From contig DCGQ01000002.1 in the NCBI GenBank assembly GCA_002314635.1, forward strand, positions 1 through 14,798: DNA of 14,798 bases, read 5' to 3'. A program made the position numbers and the translations under genes. The stretch is from Clostridiales bacterium UBA1774. GTDB lineage: Bacteria; Bacillota; Clostridia; Oscillospirales; Oscillospiraceae. How positions within the stretch are numbered: position 1 is the first letter of the stretch; every line of letters begins with the position of its first letter. This document shows positions 6,343-13,403 of this stretch, piece by piece. Below the pieces are notes generated by a model, which saw nothing but the letters and a program-made list of their open reading frames with translations, had not been told where the DNA came from and did not search any database.

Positions 6343-8259
6343 TCAGAAGTTCGATAGGGAGTTATTCTTCTCCTTATTCTTCTCCTTATTCTTCTCCTTA
6401 TTCTGCTCCTTTTTATGCTCCGTATTTTGCATCGCTTCGTCACGGCTTTTGACTTTCTTATCCACCGCCTTTTGGATCGGGTCGTTGTTCTGATTTCTGA
6501 CGCTGTTCACGAAGCTCTCAAAACCCTTTTTGTTGGGCGAAAAGATCGTGGCGTTGAGTATATTGGGGTTTTTCATCAGATCCTCCGCTACGCCGTTGTC
6601 GAGAAACGACTGCTTGATCTGATCCCGCAGCTTGAAGCGCTTAGTGCCCGTTTCCTCCAGCTCAGCGTGCAGAACGGCAAAGGTCTCGTCATCCTTATTC
6701 GGCAACATACCGTTTTTGATCCGCTGAGAAAGCTCGCCCATGATATAGACGTCGGCAAGGCATTCTGCCACCTCATCTTTGGTTTTCGGCTTTTCAATGG
6801 TGCTATTCGGATGCGCCATCGCGACCAGCTTGGAGGTAGACTGGATGAACTTATAGCTGCTGGCGAGGAAAACCGTCCCACCTTTTTCCTCCAGACTTTG
6901 AATCGGCGTCACATCCTCCCTCCAGCAGCATCTTCTGGCATAGCTCTTACTGACCAGGCTCATCACGGAAGCGGCGGCCGCCGTGTTTTTCTGATTATAG
7001 GAAACGCCATTGCCCCTGATTTCGGTGTTCCAATCCGGCCCGTCACCGTTCCCATTGACGACTTTGTTCTGCTCCTTCTTCTGCGTCTGCTCCGTTTTCT
7101 GCTTCTGCGTCTGCTCCGTTTTCTGCTCCGGTTGCTGCGGATCGTCATCGTCCAGATCGATAACTTTGTGCTGCTCCGTTTTCTGCTTCTGCGTCTGCTC
7201 CGTTTTCTGCTCCTGCTGCTCCGTTTTCTGCTCCGGTTGCTGCAGATCGTCATCGTCCAGATCGATGATGCCGCTCTCCCGTTTTTCAGCTCCATCTTCC
7301 ACCGGTCCCTCTTCCACCGATCCCTCTCTGACCTCATCGGTTTTAGGGGCAGGCTGGGACGGAGCCTCCTGCGAAGCCGCATTCTCATAGCTGCCTTTTA
7401 CGAATTTATGCGTGGCGGAGTCATAGCGGAATCCGGGCATGATCATGTTTTTCAGATCGGTCGCTTTGAGTTCCTCGAATTTCTTTTCCTTCAACTGCTC
7501 CAGTTGGTTTTTAGCATTCTGAACTGCCTTCCGTTCGTGGTATCGGATCCGCGCATTTTTGAAACAGTCCTCCACATGGTCCTGAGCCACCTCATCATTG
7601 TTCTTCTTTCCGGTCTGAACGCTCTGAATGGATCTCTGGATCTGCTGAGACTTCACGTATCTCTCATAAGACTCCCATCTTTTCGATGGCTTGCCGGTGA
7701 AAAACTTGCATAAGCTGTTCCACACGCTGCCGCGGGAGGGTTTATTTTCGTCCATCGGCTTTTGAAATTCCGCGCTGTTCAGCTCCGTATACGCTTCCAC
7801 ATTCACGCGCATCTCATTGCCCAGTGATTTGGGCAGGCCATCCGCGCTTCTGACATGGGTGCTTCCGCTGTACTGCACGAACAGGGCGTTCAGCTCATTT
7901 TTATCGGCGCTGAGCCGAACCGGCTCGTTGTTCCTGCCGGGGCCGACGAAAACGATCTCCTTGCCGTTCATAAAGTCTTCCGCAATGCTGTCCTCGTTTC
8001 CGCCGAAGTTGGTTCCGTCTGGCCGGAACGCGCCGCCTCCCCTCACAACGCGATTGTAGAACCGCCGGAAGGCCTGCTCCCGCGCGTCAGAGGCAATGCT
8101 CAGCGCATCCTGATCCACGGTGTTCCTGCGGCGCTCCGTCTCCTCCGGAACACCGAAGGCCAACAGAACGTCGTCCGTTCTGTTAAAATAATCCCGAAGC
8201 GCAGCCTGAAGGAGCGCCTTTCTGATATCCTGCTGTGTAACTGCCATAATTCGTTCCAT
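6343..8259 (-). CDS. Hydrophilic repeat protein with duplicated IDLDDDD motifs, function unknown
   Basis: 638 residues; ATG at 8259 with GGAG 9 bases upstream (an in-frame ATG at 8247, beginning MAVTQQDIRKAL, is an alternative start). No signal peptide or membrane segment is visible, so it is probably cytosolic or exported by an unusual route. Parts seen: a folded-looking N-terminal domain (about 1-165, with VFVGPGRNNEP); a Lys/Gln/Arg-rich helical region (about 190-280); a low-complexity Gln/Lys/Glu/Thr segment (about 320-400) with IIDLDDDD at 331-338 and VIDLDDDD at 366-373; a second folded region (about 425-595, with a CCW near its start); and a Lys/Glu/Asn tail made of KEKN repeats. I do not recognise either folded part. 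The regulator gene just upstream, 192 bases away, is a candidate controller. Hydrophobic-acidic IDLDDDD resembles eukaryotic SUMO-interacting motifs, which is speculation. Confidence 0.88.
   Translation of the reverse strand: MERIMAVTQQDIRKALLQAALRDYFNRTDDVLLAFGVPEETERRRNTVDQDALSIASDAREQAFRRFYNRVVRGGGAFRPDGTNFGGNEDSIAEDFMNGKEIVFVGPGRNNEPVRLSADKNELNALFVQYSGSTHVRSADGLPKSLGNEMRVNVEAYTELNSAEFQKPMDENKPSRGSVWNSLCKFFTGKPSKRWESYERYVKSQQIQRSIQSVQTGKKNNDEVAQDHVEDCFKNARIRYHERKAVQNAKNQLEQLKEKKFEELKATDLKNMIMPGFRYDSATHKFVKGSYENAASQEAPSQPAPKTDEVREGSVEEGPVEDGAEKRESGIIDLDDDDLQQPEQKTEQQEQKTEQTQKQKTEQHKVIDLDDDDPQQPEQKTEQTQKQKTEQTQKKEQNKVVNGNGDGPDWNTEIRGNGVSYNQKNTAAAASVMSLVSKSYARRCCWREDVTPIQSLEEKGGTVFLASSYKFIQSTSKLVAMAHPNSTIEKPKTKDEVAECLADVYIMGELSQRIKNGMLPNKDDETFAVLHAELEETGTKRFKLRDQIKQSFLDNGVAEDLMKNPNILNATIFSPNKKGFESFVNSVRNQNNDPIQKAVDKKVKSRDEAMQNTEHKKEQNKEKNKEKNKEKNNSLSNF
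6362..6409 (-). repeat. 12-base tandem repeat (four units) encoding the Lys/Glu/Asn tail
   Basis: Three exact 12-base units (plus-strand ttattcttctcc) and a fourth with one change encode the NKEKNKEK tail of the repeat protein. The unit is a multiple of three, so copy-number changes would keep the frame. Confidence 0.92.
7111..7266 (-). repeat. Two 51-base direct repeats with 105-base period
   Basis: Positions 7111-7161 and 7216-7266 match at 50 of 51 bases (the difference is at the 29th base), each encoding the IDLDDDD-(L/P)QQPEQKTEQ unit. Shorter copies of the Gln-Lys-Thr-Glu coding unit fill the gap and extend to about 7070. The near-identity at DNA level, not only protein level, points to recent duplication. 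The 105-base period equals 35 codons. Confidence 0.92.
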
Positions 8260-8451
8260 CCTTTCCGGCTCCGACTCTCCGGAGCCCCGCCCTGACCGAT
8301 GTATGGTAATAATAGTACGGATCTCGCAAAAAGGTTACAGGCAAAAACCCTTTTTCGCCGTACGAAGGAGACACAGACCGCGGCGCAGCACTGACCGGTA
8401 TGCTCCGCAGCCTGATTGAAATACTGCCTGTCGGTTCTCCGAAGGAATCCC
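8260..8451. other. Intergenic region between regulator and repeat-protein genes
   Basis: 192 bases. It contains the candidate promoter of the repeat-protein gene and a weak hairpin (GGC-AAAAA-CCC-TTTTT-C-GCC, 8340-8359) that could end the regulator transcript but has only a 3-base loop and a bulge. No gene is supported here. Confidence 0.5.
8312..8339 (-). promoter_or_regulatory. Candidate promoter of the repeat-protein gene with GTAACCTTT motif
   Basis: On the minus strand TGTAAC (8334-8339) is followed after 16 bases by TACTAT (8312-8317). TGTAAC is a poor sigma-A -35 box; the string TGTAACCTTTTT looks more like the AAC-containing -35 of ECF sigma factors, but the CGTA at 8316-8319 is only 14 bases away, short for that class. 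The element is therefore either a weak promoter or a regulator site. Confidence 0.35.
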
Positions 8452-9642
8452 TTATTCTGTTATCTTTTTCGGTGCGATAAAGCTGTGATACTGCTTTTCC
8501 GCATATTGCACCAGTTCCTTTTTCGATTCGCAGCCGTATTTCTCGCACAGCTTCCGCATCAGCTGGTTGACCCTGCTCATGGTGATGCCCTTCAGCTCGG
8601 CAATGACCCGGTTGGAGTAGCCGAAGTAGAGCAGCGCGATCATCTCCTCTTCCTCCGTTTTCATCAGGGGGATATTCAGATCATGCTGCGTTTTCCAGCT
8701 CTGCTGCCAGCTCATCAGGTTCTTATCCGTCTTCTCCTTCAGCCAAAGCGCATACTTTTTCCCGTAGCGGTCCAGGGTCTGGTCAAAGGCAACGGCGTCC
8801 ATCGTGTAATACTTGGCCACCGCAGGCACCCAGCCGTTTTTCACCGCGATCCGGCAGGCGCAGTCCATATGAACCTGCCGATCCTCCGTCCGCTCCAGAC
8901 GGCGGTACAGCACCGACAGAATGCAGTGCATCTGTATGGCAATGGGCAGAACGCCCTCCAGCTCCGCACGGCGGCAGGTCACACTGAAAAAGGTCACTGC
9001 CGTTTCCGTTTCCTCCTCGCCGCTGACGAGGGACGCGGTCAGCAGCAGATACTGATGGGTCAGCAGCGCATCGGGACTGAGCAGCCTGCTGTCCAGCCGG
9101 GCGAGGGGTTTGAAGTTCCAGTCCGTATGGAACCGGATCATCAGAAGCAGCAGCAGATAATCCATCTGATGCAGCTTTTCTGCTCTGCACAGCGTCTCCA
9201 TTTTCGCAGCCGCTTCCTGATACTCCATGGGAAGGCCGATCAGCATGGCATTGAAGGCTATGGTAAAGTATGCCCCCACGGTCACGGCAGTGGTGGGTTC
9301 CTCCGCCAGAAGCTTCCGGCACAGGCTGACGCTTTCCACGTATTCGCCCTGCAAATGCAGCTCCTGCGCCTGCAGCAGCAGCTTTTCGCTGTCGCTCAGC
9401 TCCGCCTGAGACGCATAGTGCCGGGTGTAGATCAGCAGAGGGAAATGATACGGCTCCTCATCCTTCTGCGCTCTGGCATTTTTGGTTCTGCCGTCCACCG
9501 GACGGGCCGTATCGGCGGGGATGATCCATTGCTTTCCGATGGATTTTGCTCCCGAAACCTTTCCTTCCGAACAAAGATAGCGGACACGCCGTTCGCTGAT
9601 GCCCCATTTGACGGAAGCTTCCTTTGCGTTGATATACTCCAA
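8452..9642 (-). CDS. Dual helix-turn-helix regulator A (MerR/excisionase-like N-terminus, LuxR-type C-terminus)
   Basis: 396 residues. The start is TTG at 9642, 8 bases after GGAGGG; no ATG fits better and the N-terminus aligns with the paralogue at 13404-14597. Residues 1-53 form a MerR/excisionase-like DNA-binding domain (KEASVKWGISERRVRYLC, then a GKQWIIP wing). The middle (about 65-320) is mostly helical, with TPR-like pieces such as LQGEYVESVSLCRKLL. The C-terminus (about 330-385) matches LuxR/GerE helix-turn-helix domains: EEEMIALLYFGYSNRVIAEL, then a recognition-helix region ending in ESKKELVQYA. It has no receiver or kinase domain, so the trigger is unknown. It lies between its own promoter and the repeat-protein gene, and probably controls neighbouring genes. 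It should act in the cytoplasm as a DNA-binding protein. Confidence 0.9.
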   Translation of the reverse strand: MEYINAKEASVKWGISERRVRYLCSEGKVSGAKSIGKQWIIPADTARPVDGRTKNARAQKDEEPYHFPLLIYTRHYASQAELSDSEKLLLQAQELHLQGEYVESVSLCRKLLAEEPTTAVTVGAYFTIAFNAMLIGLPMEYQEAAAKMETLCRAEKLHQMDYLLLLLMIRFHTDWNFKPLARLDSRLLSPDALLTHQYLLLTASLVSGEEETETAVTFFSVTCRRAELEGVLPIAIQMHCILSVLYRRLERTEDRQVHMDCACRIAVKNGWVPAVAKYYTMDAVAFDQTLDRYGKKYALWLKEKTDKNLMSWQQSWKTQHDLNIPLMKTEEEEMIALLYFGYSNRVIAELKGITMSRVNQLMRKLCEKYGCESKKELVQYAEKQYHSFIAPKKITE

Positions 9643-9678
9643 GGATGTGTCCCTCCGAAATATATGTATATACTGGAA

Positions 9679-9707
9679 ATTCTATCATGTTTTTCCGGAT
9701 AAAACAA
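9679..9707 (-). promoter_or_regulatory. Promoter of regulator A
   Basis: TTGTTT (9702-9707), a 17-base spacer and TAGAAT (9679-9684) with an extended-minus-10 TG lie on the minus strand, about 37 bases before the TTG start. Spacing and boxes fit a sigma-A promoter well. The terminator of the upstream gene lies just before it (9733-9770), making the regulator a separate transcription unit. Confidence 0.65.
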
Positions 9708-9732
9708 GCATTTCCACTATATTATTAATATG

Positions 9733-9770
9733 AAAACACCCGGAGCAGGCGCTTCCGTCCGCTCCGGGTG
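9733..9770 (-). terminator. Intrinsic terminator of the c-di-GMP gene
   Basis: Minus-strand CACCCGGAGC and GCTCCGGGTG (9737-9746 and 9761-9770) form a perfect 10-base-pair stem with a 14-base loop, followed directly by TTTT. It begins 18 bases after the stop codon of the GGDEF/EAL gene. Confidence 0.85.
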
Positions 9771-9788
9771 ATATCTCATCAGATTTCG

Positions 9789-12440
9789 TTATCCGTTCTT
9801 TCTGTGTCTTTCCGCTTTTCTTTCCAGCATACGCCGATCTGCCAGCTCCCGCAGGCCGTGAATATCCAGCTCAGCCGCCTCCCGATGGGCGGCAGCTCCG
9901 AAGGAGACCCGCAGCGTGCGGATCTCGTTGCCGATCCAGTTATCCACCCGATCCCGGAAGTCATCCAGCAGCCTTTCCGTTTCCTTCTCGTCGGCGCGGA
10001 ACAGCACGGCAAACTCGTCGCCGCCCAGCCTATACACATGGCCGCACTTGCCGAAGGTATCGTTCAGACTTTCCGCCGCGCCCCAGATCAGCTCGTCTCC
10101 CGCCGCGTGCCCGTAGGTATCGTTGGCGAATTTCAAGCCGTCAATGTCCGCCGACAGCAGGCACAGCTCCCGGTTCTCCGGCAGCGCCAGTGCGCCTTCC
10201 TCCAGCGGTTTCAGATCCTCCAGAAATGCCCGCCGGTTCAGAATACCGGTCAGCTCATCGGTACGGCAGGCGCGGATCAGCTGTTCTTCCTTCCGTTTGT
10301 CCGCCTCGATGACCTGCGTGGTGAAAATGACCTTCTCCGGCTCGTCCTGCGCGTTGGTGGTGACGGCGATGAACCGCGCCCGGAACCAGCCGAAATGGGT
10401 TCCGATGAAGTCTGCGGAGATGGTGCGCTTGCCCCGCATCCGCTCCGGCAGGGTGTGCAGATCGGTAAATTCCAGACAGGCGGGAATATGCTCCGGCGAG
10501 ACCACGTTGCTCATCACCGCTGCCATCTGCGCATCCGCATTGTTGACCCGGTTCACGTGCTCCTTTACATTGGTGGTGGTGGCAAATTCCGCCGTGGTGT
10601 TCTCCACAAGGTCAATGGCGTGCATGGTCATATAAATGCTGCCGATGGCGGAGAGATACAGGAGCTTCACATCGCTGGTCAGTCTCAGGGAACCGACGCT
10701 GGCTTCCTCCGCCGTTTCTTCCTTCCGGGCCTGCCGAAGCTCCTCCGCACGCTGGCGCAGCAGCAGCTCCAACTCCGCATAGGGCAGCGGCCGCCGGAAA
10801 TAGTAGCCCTGGATCGTGTCGCAGCTGAGCTTTTTCAGGAAATTGTACTGATCCTTCCGCTCCACGCCCTCGGCCACCACCTGCATCTTGAGGAAGTGGG
10901 CCAGCTCGATGATGTGGCGCAGGATCTCGTCGCCCTTGGAGTTGCCGATATCGTCGATCAGGGACTTATCCAGCTTGACCGTGTCGAAGGGCAGGGCGCT
11001 GAGCAGGCTGAGAGAGGAGAACCCGGAGCCGAAATCGTCCATATGCAGGTGGAAGCCCGCTTCCTTCAGCTGTTCCACCAGCGTCCGCGTCTGTTCACTG
11101 TCGGCGGCGGCGCTCTCGGTCAGCTCCAGCGGCACCAGCTCCAGCGCAACGCCCGCATCCGCCGCGATCTGCTGATACAGCTGGGAGCAGCCGGGGTTAA
11201 ACAGGCTGGTGCGGCTCAGGTTCACGGAGATGGGCACCGGCTCCAGTCCCGCAGCCAGAAGCTTCTTCTGCACGGCGCAAACCTGCCGGAATACATACTC
11301 GTCCAGCTGGACGATATAGCCGTTTCGTTCAAAAACCGGGATAAACTCCACGGCGGACAGCAGTTCTTCTCCGCTCTGCCAGCGAACCAGCGCCTCCGCC
11401 CCGTCCAGTCTGCCGGTCACGGCGTTGTACTTGGGCTGATAGTTCAGGATAAATTCCCGCCGCGCCATGGCACGGGCAAAGCCGGACTCCATCATCTGCT
11501 CCCGGTAGTGCTGCCGGATCAGCTGCCCGTCATAAAAGCCGACGATCTTCCCGTAGGAATGCTTCACATTTTTCAGCGCCAGCATGGCCTTGTCGCAGAG
11601 GGCGGAAACGCTGTCTCCCCGCTCCACGTAGCGAACCACGCCGAATTTCAGCGACAGATAGGGAATCGGGGCATTCTGCGCCAGCTCCTGCACAAAATCG
11701 GCAAAAACCTGCTCGTCCACGTGTTCCTTTGCTTCCAGCACCATGACGAACTGATCCGCACCGTAACGGGCGCAGATCCGGCATTGGGGCATCTGCGCAT
11801 AGTTGTCCGCCAGATAGCGCAGCAGCGCATCGCCCTCCGCGTCGCCGTAGATGCTGTTGATCAGGCGGAAATTCTCCACATCCGCCATCATCACATCAAA
11901 TTTCGTGTCCGGCTCCGTATCCAGCAGATTGCGGATATGGTGATACATGGCCTGCTTTGTATAGACCCCGGTGACTTCATCGGTTTCGATGGCGCGGATC
12001 AGCTGCTGCTGGTTCACGTCCACGCTGACCGGTGAGAAGGCAAAGGCCACATACTCAAAGCCCTCCCCGCCGATCCGGCAGCATTTCAGATAAAAGTTCT
12101 GCTCCGACCGATCCCGCAGCACCCGATAGAAGAAATCCAGACAGGGGGTTTTCTCCAGCTCCCGGCAGATCATATCAAAGTCGATATACCGGCGCATCTC
12201 CTTCCGGTCGGAGGGATGCACATTGTTCTCGATATACAGATTCATGATGGTGCGGTAATCCATGGTCCGGAAGGCCGAGCTGGAATCGTTCAGCTCCCGG
12301 GCAAGACCATGCTGACGAAGCACCCTCACCTGCTCCGTCTTTCGCTCCACACAATAGATATCGTAGATATCCTGACACAGCGCTTCCATCAGCTGTGCAT
12401 TCTGTACGGTGTTCTGAGTTGCCATTTCTTTCTCGTCCAT
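9789..12440 (-). CDS. Cyclic-di-GMP turnover protein: PAS / degenerate GGDEF / EAL / PAS / GGDEF
   Basis: 883 residues from ATG at 12440, 6 bases after AGAGG. An in-frame ATG at 12500 is rejected because the TATAAT promoter box lies inside that extension. Order: PAS-like sensor (about 25-145); first GGDEF domain (about 150-305) with the signature changed to GADQF (227-231), so probably no cyclase activity; EAL phosphodiesterase domain (about 315-565) with E349-A-L, N407, E439/E442, DDFGSG (468-473), K489, E524 and Q544, which looks catalytically complete; a second PAS-like region (about 590-710); and a C-terminal GGDEF domain (about 720-880) with intact RLGGDEF (804-810). No RxxD inhibitory site precedes this GGDEF. 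It has no membrane segment, so it is cytosolic. It should both make and degrade c-di-GMP, balanced by the two sensors. It is monocistronic, next to a pilin gene, and c-di-GMP often controls pili and adhesion. Confidence 0.95.
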   Translation of the reverse strand: MDEKEMATQNTVQNAQLMEALCQDIYDIYCVERKTEQVRVLRQHGLARELNDSSSAFRTMDYRTIMNLYIENNVHPSDRKEMRRYIDFDMICRELEKTPCLDFFYRVLRDRSEQNFYLKCCRIGGEGFEYVAFAFSPVSVDVNQQQLIRAIETDEVTGVYTKQAMYHHIRNLLDTEPDTKFDVMMADVENFRLINSIYGDAEGDALLRYLADNYAQMPQCRICARYGADQFVMVLEAKEHVDEQVFADFVQELAQNAPIPYLSLKFGVVRYVERGDSVSALCDKAMLALKNVKHSYGKIVGFYDGQLIRQHYREQMMESGFARAMARREFILNYQPKYNAVTGRLDGAEALVRWQSGEELLSAVEFIPVFERNGYIVQLDEYVFRQVCAVQKKLLAAGLEPVPISVNLSRTSLFNPGCSQLYQQIAADAGVALELVPLELTESAAADSEQTRTLVEQLKEAGFHLHMDDFGSGFSSLSLLSALPFDTVKLDKSLIDDIGNSKGDEILRHIIELAHFLKMQVVAEGVERKDQYNFLKKLSCDTIQGYYFRRPLPYAELELLLRQRAEELRQARKEETAEEASVGSLRLTSDVKLLYLSAIGSIYMTMHAIDLVENTTAEFATTTNVKEHVNRVNNADAQMAAVMSNVVSPEHIPACLEFTDLHTLPERMRGKRTISADFIGTHFGWFRARFIAVTTNAQDEPEKVIFTTQVIEADKRKEEQLIRACRTDELTGILNRRAFLEDLKPLEEGALALPENRELCLLSADIDGLKFANDTYGHAAGDELIWGAAESLNDTFGKCGHVYRLGGDEFAVLFRADEKETERLLDDFRDRVDNWIGNEIRTLRVSFGAAAHREAAELDIHGLRELADRRMLERKAERHRKNG

Positions 12441-12483
12441 GCCATACCTCTTGCAATGCTTTTTCTGTTTACGCATTTGTATC

Positions 12484-12511
12484 ATTATAGTTTTACCCAT
12501 TTTAGCACAAG
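12484..12511 (-). promoter_or_regulatory. Promoter of the c-di-GMP gene
   Basis: A consensus TATAAT lies at 12484-12489 on the minus strand. The -35 is weak: TTGTGC at 15 bases or CTTGTG at 16 bases. Transcription from here starts after the ATG at 12500, which supports the start codon at 12440. Confidence 0.55.
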
Positions 12512-12595
12512 GAACCGGGGATTTCCAGCTTTTTTACAAATTTCCATCCATAATTTCTCGCGCCGTTCCATGCCCATCCGTCCTCCGGGGCATAC

Positions 12596-12627
12596 AAAAA
12601 TCGCAGACCCTTCGGTCTGCGATTTTA
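12596..12627 (-). terminator. Intrinsic terminator of the pilin gene, possibly bidirectional
   Basis: ATCGCAGACC and GGTCTGCGAT (12600-12609 and 12614-12623) form a perfect 10-base-pair stem with a 4-base loop. Minus-strand transcription then meets TTTT(T) (plus-strand A-run 12596-12600), and the plus strand has TTTT on the other side. It sits about 20 bases after the pilin stop. Confidence 0.93.
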
Positions 12628-12647
12628 TGTAGCTCTCGCTCAGAAAT

Positions 12648-13046
12648 TTACTTGGTGGTTGCGGTGGGGAGGGTCAGATCGATCTTGGGGCCGCCGTTGT
12701 CAGAGACCCAGTCGGTCATAACGGGGGTCAGGAGCTTCAGGCCCAGCAGCAGGACGAAGATCAGCACGAAGCCGATGACAGCGTTCTTCAGATGGGACTT
12801 GGCCTTTTCGCGTTCCTGAGGTTCCTCAGCCTTGGCGAACTTCACACCCAGCAGTACGCAGTACAGAGCACCCAGCGCGCCGACAACGGCCAGCAGGGGT
12901 CCCAGCAGGCTTTTCAGCAGATCAACGACCGGAGCCACAACGCCGCCGAAGCCGTTGCTGTCTGCGAAAGCACTCATGCACAGTACAGCGGGAGCCGCAA
13001 AGGAAGCAATACGGGAAACTACGCGATTTTCGTTAAGGTTTTTCAT
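12648..13046 (-). CDS. VirB2/TrbC-like type IV secretion pilin, orphan
   Basis: 132 residues; ATG at 13046, 8 bases after AAGGAG. A signal peptide of about 28 residues ends in SAFA, followed by DSNG. The mature part has two membrane segments (about 44-67 and 89-108) joined by a charged loop, KFAKAEEPQEREKAKSHLKN, the hallmark layout of the T4SS_pilin/Mbov_0395-like group: hydrophobic helix, then KfAkAe, a charged patch, then a second helix beginning AVIGF. The family forms the conjugation pilus or a membrane-embedded pilin pool. No VirB4, VirD4, relaxase or other conjugation gene is in the window, so here it is an orphan or belongs to a system located elsewhere. It has a strong extended -10 promoter and a strong terminator, so it should be an abundant separate transcript. 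Confidence 0.85.
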   Translation of the reverse strand: MKNLNENRVVSRIASFAAPAVLCMSAFADSNGFGGVVAPVVDLLKSLLGPLLAVVGALGALYCVLLGVKFAKAEEPQEREKAKSHLKNAVIGFVLIFVLLLGLKLLTPVMTDWVSDNGGPKIDLTLPTATTK

Positions 13047-13086
13047 GATGATTTCTCCTTTTCGTTTCGTGCTCCACGTTAACCGT

Positions 13087-13095
13087 ATTATAGCA
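13087..13095 (-). promoter_or_regulatory. Extended -10 promoter of the pilin gene
   Basis: Minus-strand TGCTATAAT gives an extended -10 (TATAAT at 13087-13092 with TG at 13094-13095). The -35 region is poor, as is common for extended -10 promoters. Transcription should start near 13080, leaving a short leader of about 35 bases before the ATG. Confidence 0.7.
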
Positions 13096-13231
13096 CGACT
13101 TTTTTAAAAATCCAGTGGTTTTTATAATTTTCTTTGCGAAGTTTTATCCGTCTGATTCATCACCTCGGATGCTTTCCGGTAATTGTCCGGTTCTGCGTTT
13201 TTGGGGTTCTCTCTTTTCGTTTAACACCCAC

Positions 13232-13260
13232 AATACGCGGGAACTGCCGGAAAGGTTACG
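13232..13260 (-). promoter_or_regulatory. GTAACCTTT motif, possible ECF-type promoter upstream of the pilin
   Basis: On the minus strand CGTAAC (13255-13260) is followed after 17 bases by CGTATT (13232-13237), matching the AAC / CGTA layout of ECF sigma promoters. It lies about 186 bases before the pilin ATG. Only comparison with genome-wide ECF targets could settle it. Confidence 0.3.
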
Positions 13261-13403
13261 GAGGAACAGAAATATTTTTTCTGAAAACCGGAAGCCTGAT
13301 TTGCTGCCCGTCTCCCTGCTCCGAATGCTCGGACGGTCATCAAATCCTGCCGGATGAATCATTATTCCCGCACCGGTCATCTGAGTACCATAATAATAGG
13401 ATA

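Larger units (their letters stand above)
13047..13403. other. Upstream region of the pilin gene
   Basis: 357 bases without a supported gene. It contains the pilin promoter (13087-13095), a GTAACCTTT motif (13251-13260), an 8-base inverted repeat 67 bases apart (CTTTCCGG 13172-13179 with CCGGAAAG 13247-13254) and an AT-rich TAATAATAGG stretch (13391-13400) next to the regulator stop. No clear terminator of regulator B is seen. A 118-codon open frame here overlaps the regulator's 3' end and has no ribosome site. Confidence 0.6.

Noticed and set aside
6415..7713. 432-codon plus-strand open frame with Leu/Arg/Phe repeats
   Set aside because: It mirrors the Gln/Lys/Glu repeats of the minus-strand gene; the Leu-rich pattern is a translation artefact.
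8305..8320. CTATTATTA shared downstream of both regulator genes (also 13391-13400)
   Set aside because: Only nine bases plus a few scattered matches are shared and the distances to genes differ; AT-rich chance similarity is likely.
9768..12035. 755-codon plus-strand open frame
   Set aside because: It is antisense to the c-di-GMP gene, whose motifs are unmistakable; the plus-strand product is His/Gln-rich with no recognisable domain.
12441..12500. ATG at 12500 as start of the c-di-GMP gene
   Set aside because: There is no ribosome site, and a TATAAT box lies within the extension; ATG at 12440 has AGAGG at good spacing.
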